Shown: positions 25,792-35,353, counted from the first letter of the stretch. The stretch is 64,000 nucleotides of DNA from Bowmanella pacifica (GCF_014645355.1 NZ_BMLS01000001.1:1302001-1366000); one strand, 5' to 3'. Numbers and translations: made by a program. The notes: generated by a model not told the origin, from the letters alone.

Positions 25792-28700
25792 ATGAGACGA
25801 GGATTTCTTCCGGCATACCTGCTGAACACAGTGGGCGTGCTTACCGCCTCCAGTCTGCTTGCGGCACCGGGTACGCCAAATATCGCCTGGCTGGAAACGA
25901 ACTACGCAGCCCCAGCCCAGTACACTATTCAATGGGATATGTGGTGGGGTAACAACGGGGATACCTGGTATCTGCTGGAAAATGGGGCCGTTATCCATAC
26001 CGGGGCATTAACGCCCAACGGCCAGAATGCACAAAGTGGGCAATTACAGATAAATAAGTCCTCTGGCGGCAATTTCACCTACCAGATAAAACTTTGTGAT
26101 ACCTCAGTAACGCCTGAATCCTGCAGCCAAAGTAATACCACCAACATCAGCGTATCCGGCAGTGCAACCAATCAACCTCCGGTCGTCAATGCAGGTAACG
26201 ACCAAAATATCCAACTCGGCAATGCCGCCAACTTAAGTGGTAACGTGCAGGATGATGGCCTATCTTCACCCCTGACTATCAGCTGGGTCAGCCAATCTGG
26301 TCCAGGCACAGTTAGCTTTGCTGATGCAACCGCCCAAAACACGACCGCCACCTTCAGTGCAATGGGTACTTATGTATTGAGATTGACCGCAAGCGACGGC
26401 GAATTCAGTGCTTTTGATGATGTGCAAGTGGTGGTATCTGATATTGCCTTGAATCAACCTCCCGTGGCCAATGCCGGGGCTGACACCAATGCCACGTTGA
26501 ACACGGCCTTGTCATTAACTGGTAGCTATCAGGATGATGGTAAAAGCGGTCCGATTATTGAGACCTGGAGCATGATATCCGGCCCCGGCAATGTCACGTT
26601 CAGCAACCCTAATACTGCTAACACCCAAGCAACGTTTGATGCTGTTGGCGGCTACATATTGGCCTATACAGTAAACGATGGTGAATTTAGCCATAGCGAC
26701 CATGTCAATGTGACCGTCGCCGACGCATCAGTCCCTGAAGCCCCCGCCGCCCCAGCCATTGCCTGGATGCCTACAGAGGCTGATTTAGTTAATGGCAGCT
26801 TGGATATCACCGTGAGCTGGAATATGCCCTGGGGTAAAAACGGCAATCAATGGCGACTGCAGCAAAACGGCACACAAGTGCATAGTGCGCCACTTACGGC
26901 CAACGGTAACAGCGCACAGTCCGGTCAGCACACTGTCACTGTAACCCAAGCAGGCAGTTATAGCTTTGTGGTTGCACTTTGCAATCTGTCTGGCAGCCAG
27001 GAAGCCTGTACCAACAGCGCGCCGGCCACAGTGAATGTGAGTGGTGGTGGCACGCCAATAGCCAGCTGTGGCCCAGGCACTGCGGCCGGGCTATGCCTGC
27101 CATATCGCGCCGATCAGGTTGATCTGTTTGTCAAAGGCTGGCCGAATACTCTGGCCATGGGCACAGTAGTCGATAATGATCCTGCCGATAATGCCGCACT
27201 GGCTGCATCAAAGGTGAATGCCATTTACCAATATGCCGGTGACGGTATACGCGGTCAGTTACTGACACCAGATGCCACTCGTCAGACGATTTCTCAGGCC
27301 AGGCAAGTCGGTAACGAGGTGCGGCCGGTGTTAGTTGCCACAACCGCCAATGCCAGTATCGGTGCCGATTTGGGTTCAGAGGACATTCTGACTTACGCGA
27401 ATTTGGTGGGCCATTACCGCAACCTCATTCGCCAAGCCGCACAAATGCAGTTGGCTAAAGATGCCAATCATCCTTATCCAGCCACCTTGTTACTAAACAG
27501 TGAGTTATTGGGTCAGTGGTTTGAAGCACGAAACGACTTTACTACCCTATTTGGCAGTCAGGGCAATTGGACGCCAGTGCAGGTTGTACAAGCGATTCAA
27601 GAAGCCATTAGCCTTGACAGCGGCTACCAGTTGCAAGACAGCAGCGGCAGTCTACAAAGCCTGGGCAGCTTGTATAACCTCAGTAGTCTGCAAACGGAAG
27701 CCGCCAGCTTACTCAGCGACGATCTGAAAGGTTGGATCCAATCCCAGCACTTTATCCTCAAGCGCTTCAGCCCGGATGTACCTTTTGCCTGGATAGTTAA
27801 TCTGGAGGGGCCAGCCAATGCGGCAGCTCTGCGTGCAGCGTATTCTGGCATGCAAGCAGTATGGAATGGCGCGGCAGAGCCGATGGCCGCTTTTATCCAC
27901 GAACTGGGGTTATTTGATAACGCAAACCTGCGACCCGACTTCCTGGCTTTTGATAAAGGCAATGATGACGGCTTCTCGCCCAGCGGAAAAATTTATCATA
28001 GCTTTGGTCCGCGCCAGTGGGAAAACTACCTTAACTATGTTCGTCAAATCAGCGACTACTTTGCCGTGCCTGCCATGCTGTGGCAGTTACCCGGAGGTCA
28101 CCTGGCCACCAACAATGAAAACATCGGCAACTATGATCTGGTTAATCACTCTGCCAGTGCGGGCAGCTACTTTATGGGCGACAAAAACATCGGCACTAAT
28201 TTGTCGGCCATCCGTCCGGCCGTGCTTAACATCGCACTGGATGCCAATACCTATGAGAATGCCAGCAGCGTTAGCACCTTGCTGGGGCAGGAAAGCAACC
28301 ATGACTGGGGCGTCAGTCGCCTGCGACATGCCGCCTTTGCCAACGTATTCGCCATCCTCTGGGGCAGCCCCACCAGCACCGCAGTCGTGCCACTAGGGAC
28401 CAACAACGACAATAACTGGCTAAAAGATAAGATCATTGCTTATCAAAATAACGGCGGTGTACCGCTTTATCACATTGCCGGACCAGCCAGTTCCACACCG
28501 TTAACCGCCATTCCCGCCTTGAATACCGAATTACAGAGCATAGAGTCGGTGATCAACAACGAGGTATTTCTATATCAGACCCCCTCTAACGCTTGGATCC
28601 CCTCAACTGTTTACAAATGGGGCGACTTTCTTTCGGCACTAAATGCCATGCACAATCAAGGGGTAGGGGATGTGAAATTCTGGCTTATCGACGATACAGC

Positions 28701-29697
28701 CAATGAGGCCACCAACATCCTTTATGCCAAGGTCGCCATTGCCGCTTTTCTGGCGCAAAGTATGAAGGAAACCATCCAGTACAATGCCTGTGACGAAAAC
28801 AACTGGTCAATCAACACCGGCGACCCGGTGAACTACCCCTTGTCTTCATCCTGTGGGCAACTACAGCAAAACTACTCGGATTATGGCGTCAATCCCGCTA
28901 CGGGCAATGATTATCCTTATTCCTGTCCGGTTAATATGAAGATGGAGATGACCGCTGTCACTCATGCCAAATGGTACGGTGCACCAGCCCCACTGTTTGT
29001 AGCACCGGATGCGGTGCTGGAGGAACAGGGGCTACTGGTTAACGGCCACGTAGGTAAATGGAACTACTCATCAGATTGCAGCGGACAAACCGGAACCGCC
29101 GACCTGAGCAAGCAGGCGTGGCTGCGCGATGAATGCAAAGTCTACGATGAGCAAAAAGCGGGCAAGTTCATCTGGGACGGTAGCGCTGGCAAATCCGTGG
29201 AGGGTTGCGGCTGGTGGGGTCGCGGGGTAATTCAAACCACGGGCCGCTTTAACTTCGGTAAGCTCAACCATTTTCTGGGTCGCAGCCATGTGGATCCCGA
29301 ATTGGTGGGCCAGGTGGTGGAAGGTATGCAGGTCGTAGCGGCTCCCAGCAACCCGTTATACGGTGATATGGATCTTTGCCAGAATCCTGAGCTGGTCTGC
29401 AGTACTCAGGAGCACAAAGAAATTAAATGGATTGCCGGCCTGTTTTATTGGATGAATGAAGTGCAGGGCTATGACAATAGCGGTGGTCCTTATGCTGGCT
29501 GGAACTACCATCAGGAGCTGAAAGCCTATGTCGCGGGTGGCCTGCAAGGCAGCACCTTTATCGATGATATCTCCGGCATCGTTAACCGCGGCTGCCCAGA
29601 CACCACCTGCCCCATCAGTGGCCCAGTGGATGGCCTGGCGGATAGAAAAGATAATTTCTTTAAAGTACTACGTGCCATGGGATTAAATCCCCAATAG
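25792..29697 (+). CDS. Secreted multidomain glycoside hydrolase (ChiN-PKD-PKD-ChiN-barrel-GH19-like)
   Basis: A 1301-residue exported protein. Order: signal peptide (1-24); a chitinase-A-N-like Ig domain (about 25-125; WDMWWGNNGDTWYLLENG); two PKD-type repeats (about 127-220 and 221-315; NQPPV[VA]NAG, SDGEFS); a second ChiA-N-like domain (about 317-425; WNMPWGKNGNQWRLQQNG); a barrel-like region of unknown family (about 430-900); and a C-terminal GH19-like lysozyme-fold domain (about 950-1301) with MKETIQYNAC carrying a likely catalytic glutamate and GCGWWGRGVIQTTGRFN. It probably binds and cleaves chitin or a related polymer outside the cell. The ATG at 25792 with AAGGA upstream exposes the signal peptide. 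It is one of the largest genes in the window and stands alone. Confidence 0.82.
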   Translation: MRRGFLPAYLLNTVGVLTASSLLAAPGTPNIAWLETNYAAPAQYTIQWDMWWGNNGDTWYLLENGAVIHTGALTPNGQNAQSGQLQINKSSGGNFTYQIKLCDTSVTPESCSQSNTTNISVSGSATNQPPVVNAGNDQNIQLGNAANLSGNVQDDGLSSPLTISWVSQSGPGTVSFADATAQNTTATFSAMGTYVLRLTASDGEFSAFDDVQVVVSDIALNQPPVANAGADTNATLNTALSLTGSYQDDGKSGPIIETWSMISGPGNVTFSNPNTANTQATFDAVGGYILAYTVNDGEFSHSDHVNVTVADASVPEAPAAPAIAWMPTEADLVNGSLDITVSWNMPWGKNGNQWRLQQNGTQVHSAPLTANGNSAQSGQHTVTVTQAGSYSFVVALCNLSGSQEACTNSAPATVNVSGGGTPIASCGPGTAAGLCLPYRADQVDLFVKGWPNTLAMGTVVDNDPADNAALAASKVNAIYQYAGDGIRGQLLTPDATRQTISQARQVGNEVRPVLVATTANASIGADLGSEDILTYANLVGHYRNLIRQAAQMQLAKDANHPYPATLLLNSELLGQWFEARNDFTTLFGSQGNWTPVQVVQAIQEAISLDSGYQLQDSSGSLQSLGSLYNLSSLQTEAASLLSDDLKGWIQSQHFILKRFSPDVPFAWIVNLEGPANAAALRAAYSGMQAVWNGAAEPMAAFIHELGLFDNANLRPDFLAFDKGNDDGFSPSGKIYHSFGPRQWENYLNYVRQISDYFAVPAMLWQLPGGHLATNNENIGNYDLVNHSASAGSYFMGDKNIGTNLSAIRPAVLNIALDANTYENASSVSTLLGQESNHDWGVSRLRHAAFANVFAILWGSPTSTAVVPLGTNNDNNWLKDKIIAYQNNGGVPLYHIAGPASSTPLTAIPALNTELQSIESVINNEVFLYQTPSNAWIPSTVYKWGDFLSALNAMHNQGVGDVKFWLIDDTANEATNILYAKVAIAAFLAQSMKETIQYNACDENNWSINTGDPVNYPLSSSCGQLQQNYSDYGVNPATGNDYPYSCPVNMKMEMTAVTHAKWYGAPAPLFVAPDAVLEEQGLLVNGHVGKWNYSSDCSGQTGTADLSKQAWLRDECKVYDEQKAGKFIWDGSAGKSVEGCGWWGRGVIQTTGRFNFGKLNHFLGRSHVDPELVGQVVEGMQVVAAPSNPLYGDMDLCQNPELVCSTQEHKEIKWIAGLFYWMNEVQGYDNSGGPYAGWNYHQELKAYVAGGLQGSTFIDDISGIVNRGCPDTTCPISGPVDGLADRKDNFFKVLRAMGLNPQ

Positions 29698-29707
29698 CTA
29701 AAGCATA

Positions 29708-29739
29708 AAAACATCCCCAGCGCTCGCCGGGGATGTTTT
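29708..29739. terminator. Bidirectional terminator between convergent genes
   Basis: AAAACATCCCC / GGGGATGTTTT perfect stem with a 10-base loop. The symmetric A and T tails suit both the GH19-like gene and the opposing 149-residue gene. Confidence 0.85.
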
Positions 29740-29761
29740 CTCAGCGTTTAGCTAGCAGCCA

Positions 29762-30211
29762 CTATTTCAGCATAATCTCCCGAAGCCGGTAGTCACCGGT
29801 GATTTGACGAACATCAGGGTAGGTTTTGGCAATTTTACGGCTGTTTTTATTGCGTTCTTCCCCCCATTTTTTCATAAACTCTTCGTAACGCTTCTTAGAT
29901 GGCTCAAGATCCATCCCGGATTTAAAGGTCACCACCAGCATCAAGTTGAAATCACCACTTTGCGGTAACTCGCTGCTGTAGATATGGAAATCTTCAAGGT
30001 GGCCAAGGGACTTGGCTAACCGATTGGCCGCAACCCAGGTATCTCGTAAACCTTCCAGATAGTAGTCCAGCATATTGGCGTCTACTTTCACCGTTGTCAC
30101 TAAGGTGACCTGCTCGCTGATATCGTAGTCTTTATACACTTCAACCTGAGCTGAAGCCTGGGCAGACAAGACCAGAAGGCCTATGCCAGCAATGACGTTG
30201 AGAGTTTTCAT
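29762..30211 (-). CDS. Exported protein of unknown function
   Basis: A 149-residue protein with a clear signal peptide (MKTLNVIAGIGLLVLSAQASA, cleaved before QVEVY). The mature part has alternating beta strands and helices (VTLVTTVKVDANMLDYYLEGLRDTWV, then FNLMLVVTFKSGMDLEPSKKRYEEFM), a pattern seen in ferredoxin-like dimeric barrels. No catalytic motif is evident. It shares a bidirectional terminator with the GH19-like gene. Periplasmic location is inferred from the signal. Confidence 0.6.
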   Translation of the reverse strand: MKTLNVIAGIGLLVLSAQASAQVEVYKDYDISEQVTLVTTVKVDANMLDYYLEGLRDTWVAANRLAKSLGHLEDFHIYSSELPQSGDFNLMLVVTFKSGMDLEPSKKRYEEFMKKWGEERNKNSRKIAKTYPDVRQITGDYRLREIMLK

Positions 30212-30407
30212 AATGAATTGCCTTGTTGTTTGACAGATTGAGGGTGCCCATTCGTCCTTTGCAAGGCTGGAACAAAATAGCGGTATGCATAATGAGCAGG
30301 AATCTAAGTCTTAGCCGAGCACGGCCCAGTCAGCAAATAGCTCACTGCCTGTGATGAGATAATAAGGTGGAAACCAATCTTGACGAGTGATTCAATCGCG
30401 GGAGAGG

Positions 30408-30427
30408 CGCCACACTCAGTGTGGCGA
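30408..30427. other. Strong hairpin downstream of the MOSC gene
   Basis: CGCCACAC / GTGTGGCG, an 8-bp perfect stem with a short loop. It has no T run on either strand; it may protect the 3' end of the MOSC transcript. Confidence 0.35.
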
Positions 30428-30451
30428 TTGGCTGATGCAAAATAGTCCGGT

Positions 30452-31255
30452 TTATTTTTTATCGGCTTGCAACACCTCGACCGGCATACCCACTTCCAGC
30501 CGACCTTCATTAACAGGAATAAGATTCATACCAAAGTTGATCTTACCCGACCTGTCCTTGCGAAAGGTGCCAAGGGTCTTGAGCGGCTCCTGATCACCCA
30601 AAAACTCTCCGGTACGGGGATCTCTGGTGGTAAACACGCAGCGACTGCAAGGCGAGTCCAGCTTAAACTCCACCTCACCAATACGGATGCGTTGCCAGCT
30701 ATCCTCAGCAAAAGCTAACGTGTCCTCTACCACTAGGTTGGGCCTAAACTGGGCCATCTGATGCACCAGAGGTGAACGACGATTCAATTCTTGCAGTGAA
30801 GCTTGGGAAATCAACAACAGCGGAAACCCATCCGCAAAACTCACGTCAACGTCCGCTTTGGCACTGAACCTGGGGGTATGTTCGCCGCAGTAAAGTAGCT
30901 GGCATTCACGCCCCAGCAAAAGGCTGAACCAACGATTGGCCGCTTCAGTAGTGGCAAAGGCTTCAAACTGATCCTTCCATACCTGTGTCGCCACCGGTGT
31001 CATTGCACAGTCCGAATAACGGACAAACAAGGCAGGCATGTCGGCATGACACACCATCAGGCCATCGCGGCGCAGCACAGCAGACACTTGAATTAGCCTT
31101 GGCAGGGCACGCCCCGTTAACATCCGCCCTTTGCTGTCCGCCAGCATAAAACGACGGTCGAAGCTCAGACCAGGGCGCTCAACCCAGGAATGAGAAAGTG
31201 CGATACCCTGAGTGGATTTAATCGGATAAATATAAATATCGGCTAACCTGGCCAT
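30452..31255 (-). CDS. MOSC-domain protein, YcbX-like without ferredoxin domain
   Basis: A 267-residue molybdenum-cofactor-binding protein. The MOSC N-terminal beta-barrel (ADIYIYPIKSTQGIALSHSWVERPGLSFDRRFMLAD) is followed by the MOSC core with the putative Moco ligand cysteine in DSPCSRCVFTTRDPRTGEFLGDQEPL. E. coli YcbX (about 369 residues) carries an extra C-terminal 2Fe-2S domain that is absent here. YcbX-type proteins reduce N-hydroxylated compounds; the electron donor for this short form is unknown. The ATG at 31255 (MARLADIYIYP) is preferred to the open-frame start 30 bases upstream. Confidence 0.88.
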   Translation of the reverse strand: MARLADIYIYPIKSTQGIALSHSWVERPGLSFDRRFMLADSKGRMLTGRALPRLIQVSAVLRRDGLMVCHADMPALFVRYSDCAMTPVATQVWKDQFEAFATTEAANRWFSLLLGRECQLLYCGEHTPRFSAKADVDVSFADGFPLLLISQASLQELNRRSPLVHQMAQFRPNLVVEDTLAFAEDSWQRIRIGEVEFKLDSPCSRCVFTTRDPRTGEFLGDQEPLKTLGTFRKDRSGKINFGMNLIPVNEGRLEVGMPVEVLQADKK

Positions 31256-31300
31256 ATGTAAGCTATTCCCTGAATTATCTCTCACCAGTGCAAACTGTGC

Positions 31301-31876
31301 TCACAGTGCGCTCTGTTCAATATTGTCCAACCATTCGAGCTGCTGGCGCGCTTTTTTCAGTTGGCGTATTGTCCACCACCAACCAAGCGCACAGGCACCG
31401 CCGACCCATAAAGAAATACGCAACAGCCTTACCTGAAACGTCTCCCAGGCAGGTTGTTCCTGGTACCAGGTCACCAGCAACAACAAGGCGACACTCAAGA
31501 TGACCAGCACCATTCCCCACTGAGTAAATCGGGCCAGACGGATATTGTTCAGGCTTTGTTGTCGCAGTGTTAGCAGGTGTTCATGTAAATTCTCTCGGCA
31601 GCGAAATAACGACAGACGTCGCAACCAGGTATTCCATGCCGCCGCTCCCAAGGTAAGCACAAAAATGATAACGACCCACAGCCGCATCAATTCCTTCTCG
31701 GGCAAGAAGTAAAAAAATACCACGCCAACAAAAACAACAGACAACCAGTCAAGCACCACATAAATCCATTGCTTGAAACGGTCTTTTCGCCATTTTGCTT
31801 TCAAATCGGCCAGGTCGGGTAAATCAACCTGCTGGCTTTGCCAGTTCTGCTGTAAAGGATCGCGATTATCACTCAT
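31301..31876 (-). CDS. Four-helix membrane protein coupled to a sigma factor
   Basis: A 191-residue protein with an N-terminal cytosolic segment (1-35, charged), and four hydrophobic helices at about 38-60, 64-86, 116-137 and 150-168, in two pairs separated by a basic loop (RRLSLFRCRENLHEHLL). Its start overlaps the end of the upstream sigma-factor gene by 8 bp. By position it may be the cognate membrane regulator (anti-sigma-like), but it lacks the zinc-binding HxxxCxxC motif of classical anti-sigma factors. The family is not recognised. Confidence 0.6.
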   Translation of the reverse strand: MSDNRDPLQQNWQSQQVDLPDLADLKAKWRKDRFKQWIYVVLDWLSVVFVGVVFFYFLPEKELMRLWVVIIFVLTLGAAAWNTWLRRLSLFRCRENLHEHLLTLRQQSLNNIRLARFTQWGMVLVILSVALLLLVTWYQEQPAWETFQVRLLRISLWVGGACALGWWWTIRQLKKARQQLEWLDNIEQSAL

Positions 31877-32396
31877 GGTTCAATTCCTTACTCAGAGTCT
31901 GACGAGCTCTATTTAAGATCATTCCCGCATTGGCGGTACTGATACCGCAAACCTCTGCAATCTCCTGGTAACTCAAGCCTTCCATAAACAAAGTTACAAC
32001 CTGGCGGCTTTGCAAAGGCAATTTACGCACGGCAAACAGCAACGCCTGCTGCTGATTATGACGCATCAACTTATCCTCCGGGGCAGTACGGTCATCAGCC
32101 AGGCTTTGTATACAGACATCTTCCCGGCCTTTATGCCGCATCTGGGTGGCGACGTGACTCACACTGCGATTGTGAGCGATTCTGAGCACGTAGGTTTTCT
32201 CGCTGCTCTGACCACGAAAGCTTGCCATGGCCTGCCACACGGCCAGATAGATTTCCTGAAGCAACTCCTTGCGTAACTCGGTATTGGCTTCATAACTGGC
32301 AGCCACACGGCTGAGCATTGGCCCGTGGTCTTTAATCAGCGTTTCAAATTCCAGAGTTTGTCCTGATGGCATTGAGGGTAAAGGCGTCAGTATCAC
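31869..32396 (-). CDS. ECF-type RNA polymerase sigma factor
   Basis: A sigma-70-family protein of up to 175 residues. Region 2 (ELRKELLQEIYLAVWQAMASFRGQSSEKTYVLRIAHNRSVSH) and region 4 (LPLQSRQVVTLFMEGLSYQEIAEVCGISTANAGMILNRARQTL) are clear, with no region 1.1 or 3, as in ECF sigmas. The start is uncertain: the frame opens with GTG at 32396 and an ATG lies at 32372; neither has a clear ribosome binding site. It is followed, with overlap, by a four-helix membrane protein that may control it, and is divergent from a PspB-like gene. Confidence 0.88.
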   Translation of the reverse strand: MILTPLPSMPSGQTLEFETLIKDHGPMLSRVAASYEANTELRKELLQEIYLAVWQAMASFRGQSSEKTYVLRIAHNRSVSHVATQMRHKGREDVCIQSLADDRTAPEDKLMRHNQQQALLFAVRKLPLQSRQVVTLFMEGLSYQEIAEVCGISTANAGMILNRARQTLSKELNHE

Positions 32397-32499
32397 GCAA
32401 TAACACTGAATTAAAAAGTGTCGAAATACTTTGTTATAAAAATCGCCACATCATGACTAATAAATTGACATCTTTGCATAACCCAAAGGAACCTGAATC

Positions 32500-32781
32500 A
32501 TGACAACAACTATGTTTATCTTGCTGTTTGTTGGACTACTGGCAATGACCCTGCTCGGTTACTGGCTGGATCATCGACATGGCTGGAACCTAATGGCCTG
32601 GCTGGGCGGCGAGGCATCTTCGCCTTTTCAGACACAAGAAAGAAAAACGCTGCAAAGTGGGGAAGATAAGGAAAAAGATGAAAAAATCCAGCAGTTACAG
32701 GAACGAATTCAGATACTGGAGCGCATTGTCACTGAACCTGCCTATGAGCTGAATCAAGAGCTAAATAAGCTTAAAAGATAG
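32500..32781 (+). CDS. Small membrane protein with coiled coil, PspB-like architecture
   Basis: A 93-residue protein with one N-terminal membrane helix (about residues 4-22, TMFILLFVGLLAMTLLGYWL), a short loop, then a charged coiled coil (about 55-93) with LQERIQILERIV. The architecture and the RIQxLExI motif recall PspB and the PspC tail (phage-shock response), but overall similarity is weak and the name is not applied. AAGGA lies before the ATG. It is divergent from the sigma factor and could be a member of its regulon. Confidence 0.6.
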   Translation: MTTTMFILLFVGLLAMTLLGYWLDHRHGWNLMAWLGGEASSPFQTQERKTLQSGEDKEKDEKIQQLQERIQILERIVTEPAYELNQELNKLKR

Positions 32782-32787
32782 ATAATA

Positions 32788-32804
32788 GGAGGGCTTAGCC
32801 CTCC
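32788..32804. terminator. Hairpin between the PspB-like gene and proA
   Basis: GGAGGGC / GCCCTCC with a TTA loop and AT-rich flanks on both sides; it likely terminates both convergent transcripts. Confidence 0.65.
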
Positions 32805-32809
32805 CATTA

Positions 32810-34060
32810 TTACTGGCGAATGTGTCCGTCACCCAATACCACAAACTTTTCTGTGGTCAGTGACTCAACCCCCATAGGGCCATAAGCATGCAGCTTGCTG
32901 GTTGAGATACCAATCTCAGCGCCCAATCCCAACTCACCACCATCGGAAAAGCGCGATGAAGCATTGGCCATGACCACCGCAGAATTAACATCACGAATAA
33001 ACCGCTGAGCAGTAGAATAATCCTGCGTCGCGATCACCTCGGTATGGCCCGAACTGTGCTGCTCCAGATGCGCAATGGCCTGCGTATAATCATCAACGAC
33101 CCTAACTGCGATTTCCAAGGCCAGATATTCCGTGTCCCAGTCAGCCTCAGTGGCTGGTTCTGCGTCATGGAAATACCCGATGCTCTTTTCGCAGGCATGC
33201 ACACGTACCTTACGCTCGGCAAACATGGCCGCCGCCATCGGCAAGAAGCTTGGCGCAACATCTTTATGCACCAGCAAAGTCTCCAGAGCATTACACACGC
33301 CAGTGCGCTGGGTTTTCCCATTGGTCAGCAAACCTAACGCCTTAACTTCATCGGCAGCTTTGTCCACATATAAGTGACAAACCCCTTTGAAGTGCTGTAT
33401 TACGGGGATGCGGCTGTTTTCAGAAACAAAACGGATCAGACCTTCGCCACCACGGGGAATAACCAGATCGATAAACTGATTCAGAGTGAGTAACTCGTTC
33501 ATAATGGCGCGATCAGGATCGGGAATCACCACCACCGCATTCGGATCCACATCGTGCATACTCAATGCCTGATGTATACATTCGGCCAGCGCCAAATTGG
33601 AGTACAGGGCTTCCTTACCGCCGCGCAATATAACGGCATTACCGGCTTTAAAGCAAAGTACTGCAGCGTCTATGGTCACATTCGGTCGCGATTCATAGAT
33701 CATGGCAATCACCCCAAGAGGAATGCGCATTTTCCCGACATCTATGCCACTGGGTTGGCGCCGAATATCGCGAATACTGCCCACGGGATCATCCTGTGAA
33801 GCCACCTGGCGCACCGCATCGGCGATAGCCGCCAGCGATGTTTCATTCAACGCCAGTCTGTCTAACATGGCATCAGACAAGCCGGCCTCTTTACCTTGCG
33901 CCAAATCTTTTTGGTTGGCAGCCAGAATTTGCTCAGACATGCTCACCAGGTTACCCGCAATACTGCACAATACGGCGTTTTTCTGTTGGGCAGATAGCTT
34001 GGCCAATTGACGCGAAGCGACGCGGGCCTTTTGGGCCATGTCGCGAATGGAAAAACTCAT
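32810..34060 (-). CDS. proA: Gamma-glutamyl phosphate reductase (ProA)
   Basis: A 416-residue NADPH-dependent reductase of proline synthesis, aldehyde-dehydrogenase fold. The catalytic cysteine is in GKTQRTGVCNALETLLV; other family segments are LGVIAMIYESRPNVTIDAA and VMANASSRFSDGGELGLGAEIGIST. Length is the usual 415-420. It lies 67 bp downstream of proB on the same strand, the standard proBA order. The gap carries no strong terminator. Confidence 0.97.
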   Translation of the reverse strand: MSFSIRDMAQKARVASRQLAKLSAQQKNAVLCSIAGNLVSMSEQILAANQKDLAQGKEAGLSDAMLDRLALNETSLAAIADAVRQVASQDDPVGSIRDIRRQPSGIDVGKMRIPLGVIAMIYESRPNVTIDAAVLCFKAGNAVILRGGKEALYSNLALAECIHQALSMHDVDPNAVVVIPDPDRAIMNELLTLNQFIDLVIPRGGEGLIRFVSENSRIPVIQHFKGVCHLYVDKAADEVKALGLLTNGKTQRTGVCNALETLLVHKDVAPSFLPMAAAMFAERKVRVHACEKSIGYFHDAEPATEADWDTEYLALEIAVRVVDDYTQAIAHLEQHSSGHTEVIATQDYSTAQRFIRDVNSAVVMANASSRFSDGGELGLGAEIGISTSKLHAYGPMGVESLTTEKFVVLGDGHIRQ

Positions 34061-34127
34061 GATATCTCCTGTTTAACCGGCCCAGCCAACAGGCTGGACG
34101 GTATCGATTCTATTGCAATTGTGAGAT

Positions 34128-35225
34128 TTAAAGCAGTGCCAAATCGTCGCGATGTACTACAGCATCACCGGAGGAGTATCCCATAACACTCTCAAAGTCA
34201 TCGCTGTGCATGCCTTTAATCACATTCAGTTCTGCCGCGCTATACAGACTGACGCCCTTAGCAAAAGGTACGCCCTGATGACAAATTTCCACCGCCTCGC
34301 CGGGCATAAAATCGCCTTCAACATTGGCAATACCAATAGGTAAGAGTGAAGCCCCTGTGTCCATCAGTGCCTCTCTGGCCCCCTGATCAACATCAATACG
34401 ACCAGTCGCAATCAGGGTATGTTTAAGCCACTGCGCTTTGGCAGAATCGGGGGTCTTAGTGGGTACAAAACGCGTACCGGGGATACGACCATCGAGCAGT
34501 GCATCGAAGACCTCGCCCTTACCACCATTTACGATCAGGGTCTGAATGCCACTCTCTGAGCATTTATCGGCAGCTTCGATCTTAGTACGCATGCCGCCAG
34601 TGCCGACTTTTGTCCCCGGGCCGCCAGCCAACGCATAAATGCTGCCATCAATCTGTTCAACCGAGGGAATCAATTCGGCAGACGGATTTAATCTCGGATC
34701 AGCATCATAAAGCCCATCTATATCTGAACAGATGATCAAGGTATCGGCCTCTGCCACCATAGCGGTGTAGGCCGCCAGGTTGTCATTATCACCCACCTTC
34801 AATACATCTACCGCCACAGTGTCGTTTTCATTAACGATAGGCAAGACATTATTGTTCAACAGTTCACGTAGGGTGTTCTTAATATTGAGATACCGGGCTC
34901 TGTCGTGAAAATCATCGTACGTCAGCAACACCTGGGCACAGGGAAAATCAAAGAAACGAGACCAGTTTGCCATCATCTGGGTTTGCCCCACGGCGGCCAT
35001 GGCCTGCTTCTCGGCGATGGATGGGTGGGCATTATGTGAAATGGCACTGCGTCCGGCAGCAACACTGCCCGACGAAACAATTAACACTTGTTTACCCTGT
35101 TCACGGCTTTCGGTAATAAATCTGGCGATGGCCAACAAGTACTTGGCACTGCACTGATGACCGTCCGGCGATATCAGTGCGCTACCAACTTTGATGACAG
35201 CCCGCTGCCAGTTAAATTCAGTCAT
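34128..35225 (-). CDS. proB: Glutamate 5-kinase (ProB)
   Basis: A 365-residue amino-acid kinase that phosphorylates glutamate at the start of proline synthesis. The kinase domain (about 1-255; VIKVGSALI, VSSGSVAAGR, NENDTVAVDVLKVGDNDNLAA, GTKVGTGGMRTKIEAA) is followed by a C-terminal PUA domain (about 275-360). Activity is feedback-inhibited by proline in the family. It is first gene of proBA, starting at the ATG at 35225. Confidence 0.97.
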   Translation of the reverse strand: MTEFNWQRAVIKVGSALISPDGHQCSAKYLLAIARFITESREQGKQVLIVSSGSVAAGRSAISHNAHPSIAEKQAMAAVGQTQMMANWSRFFDFPCAQVLLTYDDFHDRARYLNIKNTLRELLNNNVLPIVNENDTVAVDVLKVGDNDNLAAYTAMVAEADTLIICSDIDGLYDADPRLNPSAELIPSVEQIDGSIYALAGGPGTKVGTGGMRTKIEAADKCSESGIQTLIVNGGKGEVFDALLDGRIPGTRFVPTKTPDSAKAQWLKHTLIATGRIDVDQGAREALMDTGASLLPIGIANVEGDFMPGEAVEICHQGVPFAKGVSLYSAAELNVIKGMHSDDFESVMGYSSGDAVVHRDDLALL

Positions 35226-35307
35226 TTATCCTCCAACATTGAAATCCATATACTAGGATACTGATGTAATTAGGATAAACAAGTTCGCTTGGTTATAAGC
35301 TAATAGG

Positions 35308-35335
35308 GCAGCGTAAAGCCGCGACTTTACGCTGC
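35308..35335. terminator. Long perfect hairpin after the sterol-desaturase-like gene
   Basis: GCAGCGTAAAG / CTTTACGCTGC, an 11-bp perfect stem with a six-base loop, located between the end of the oxygenase gene and proB. No T run follows on the minus strand, so it may act as an mRNA 3' stabiliser or a weak terminator. Confidence 0.5.
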
Positions 35336-35353
35336 AACAAAATCAAACCCGAC

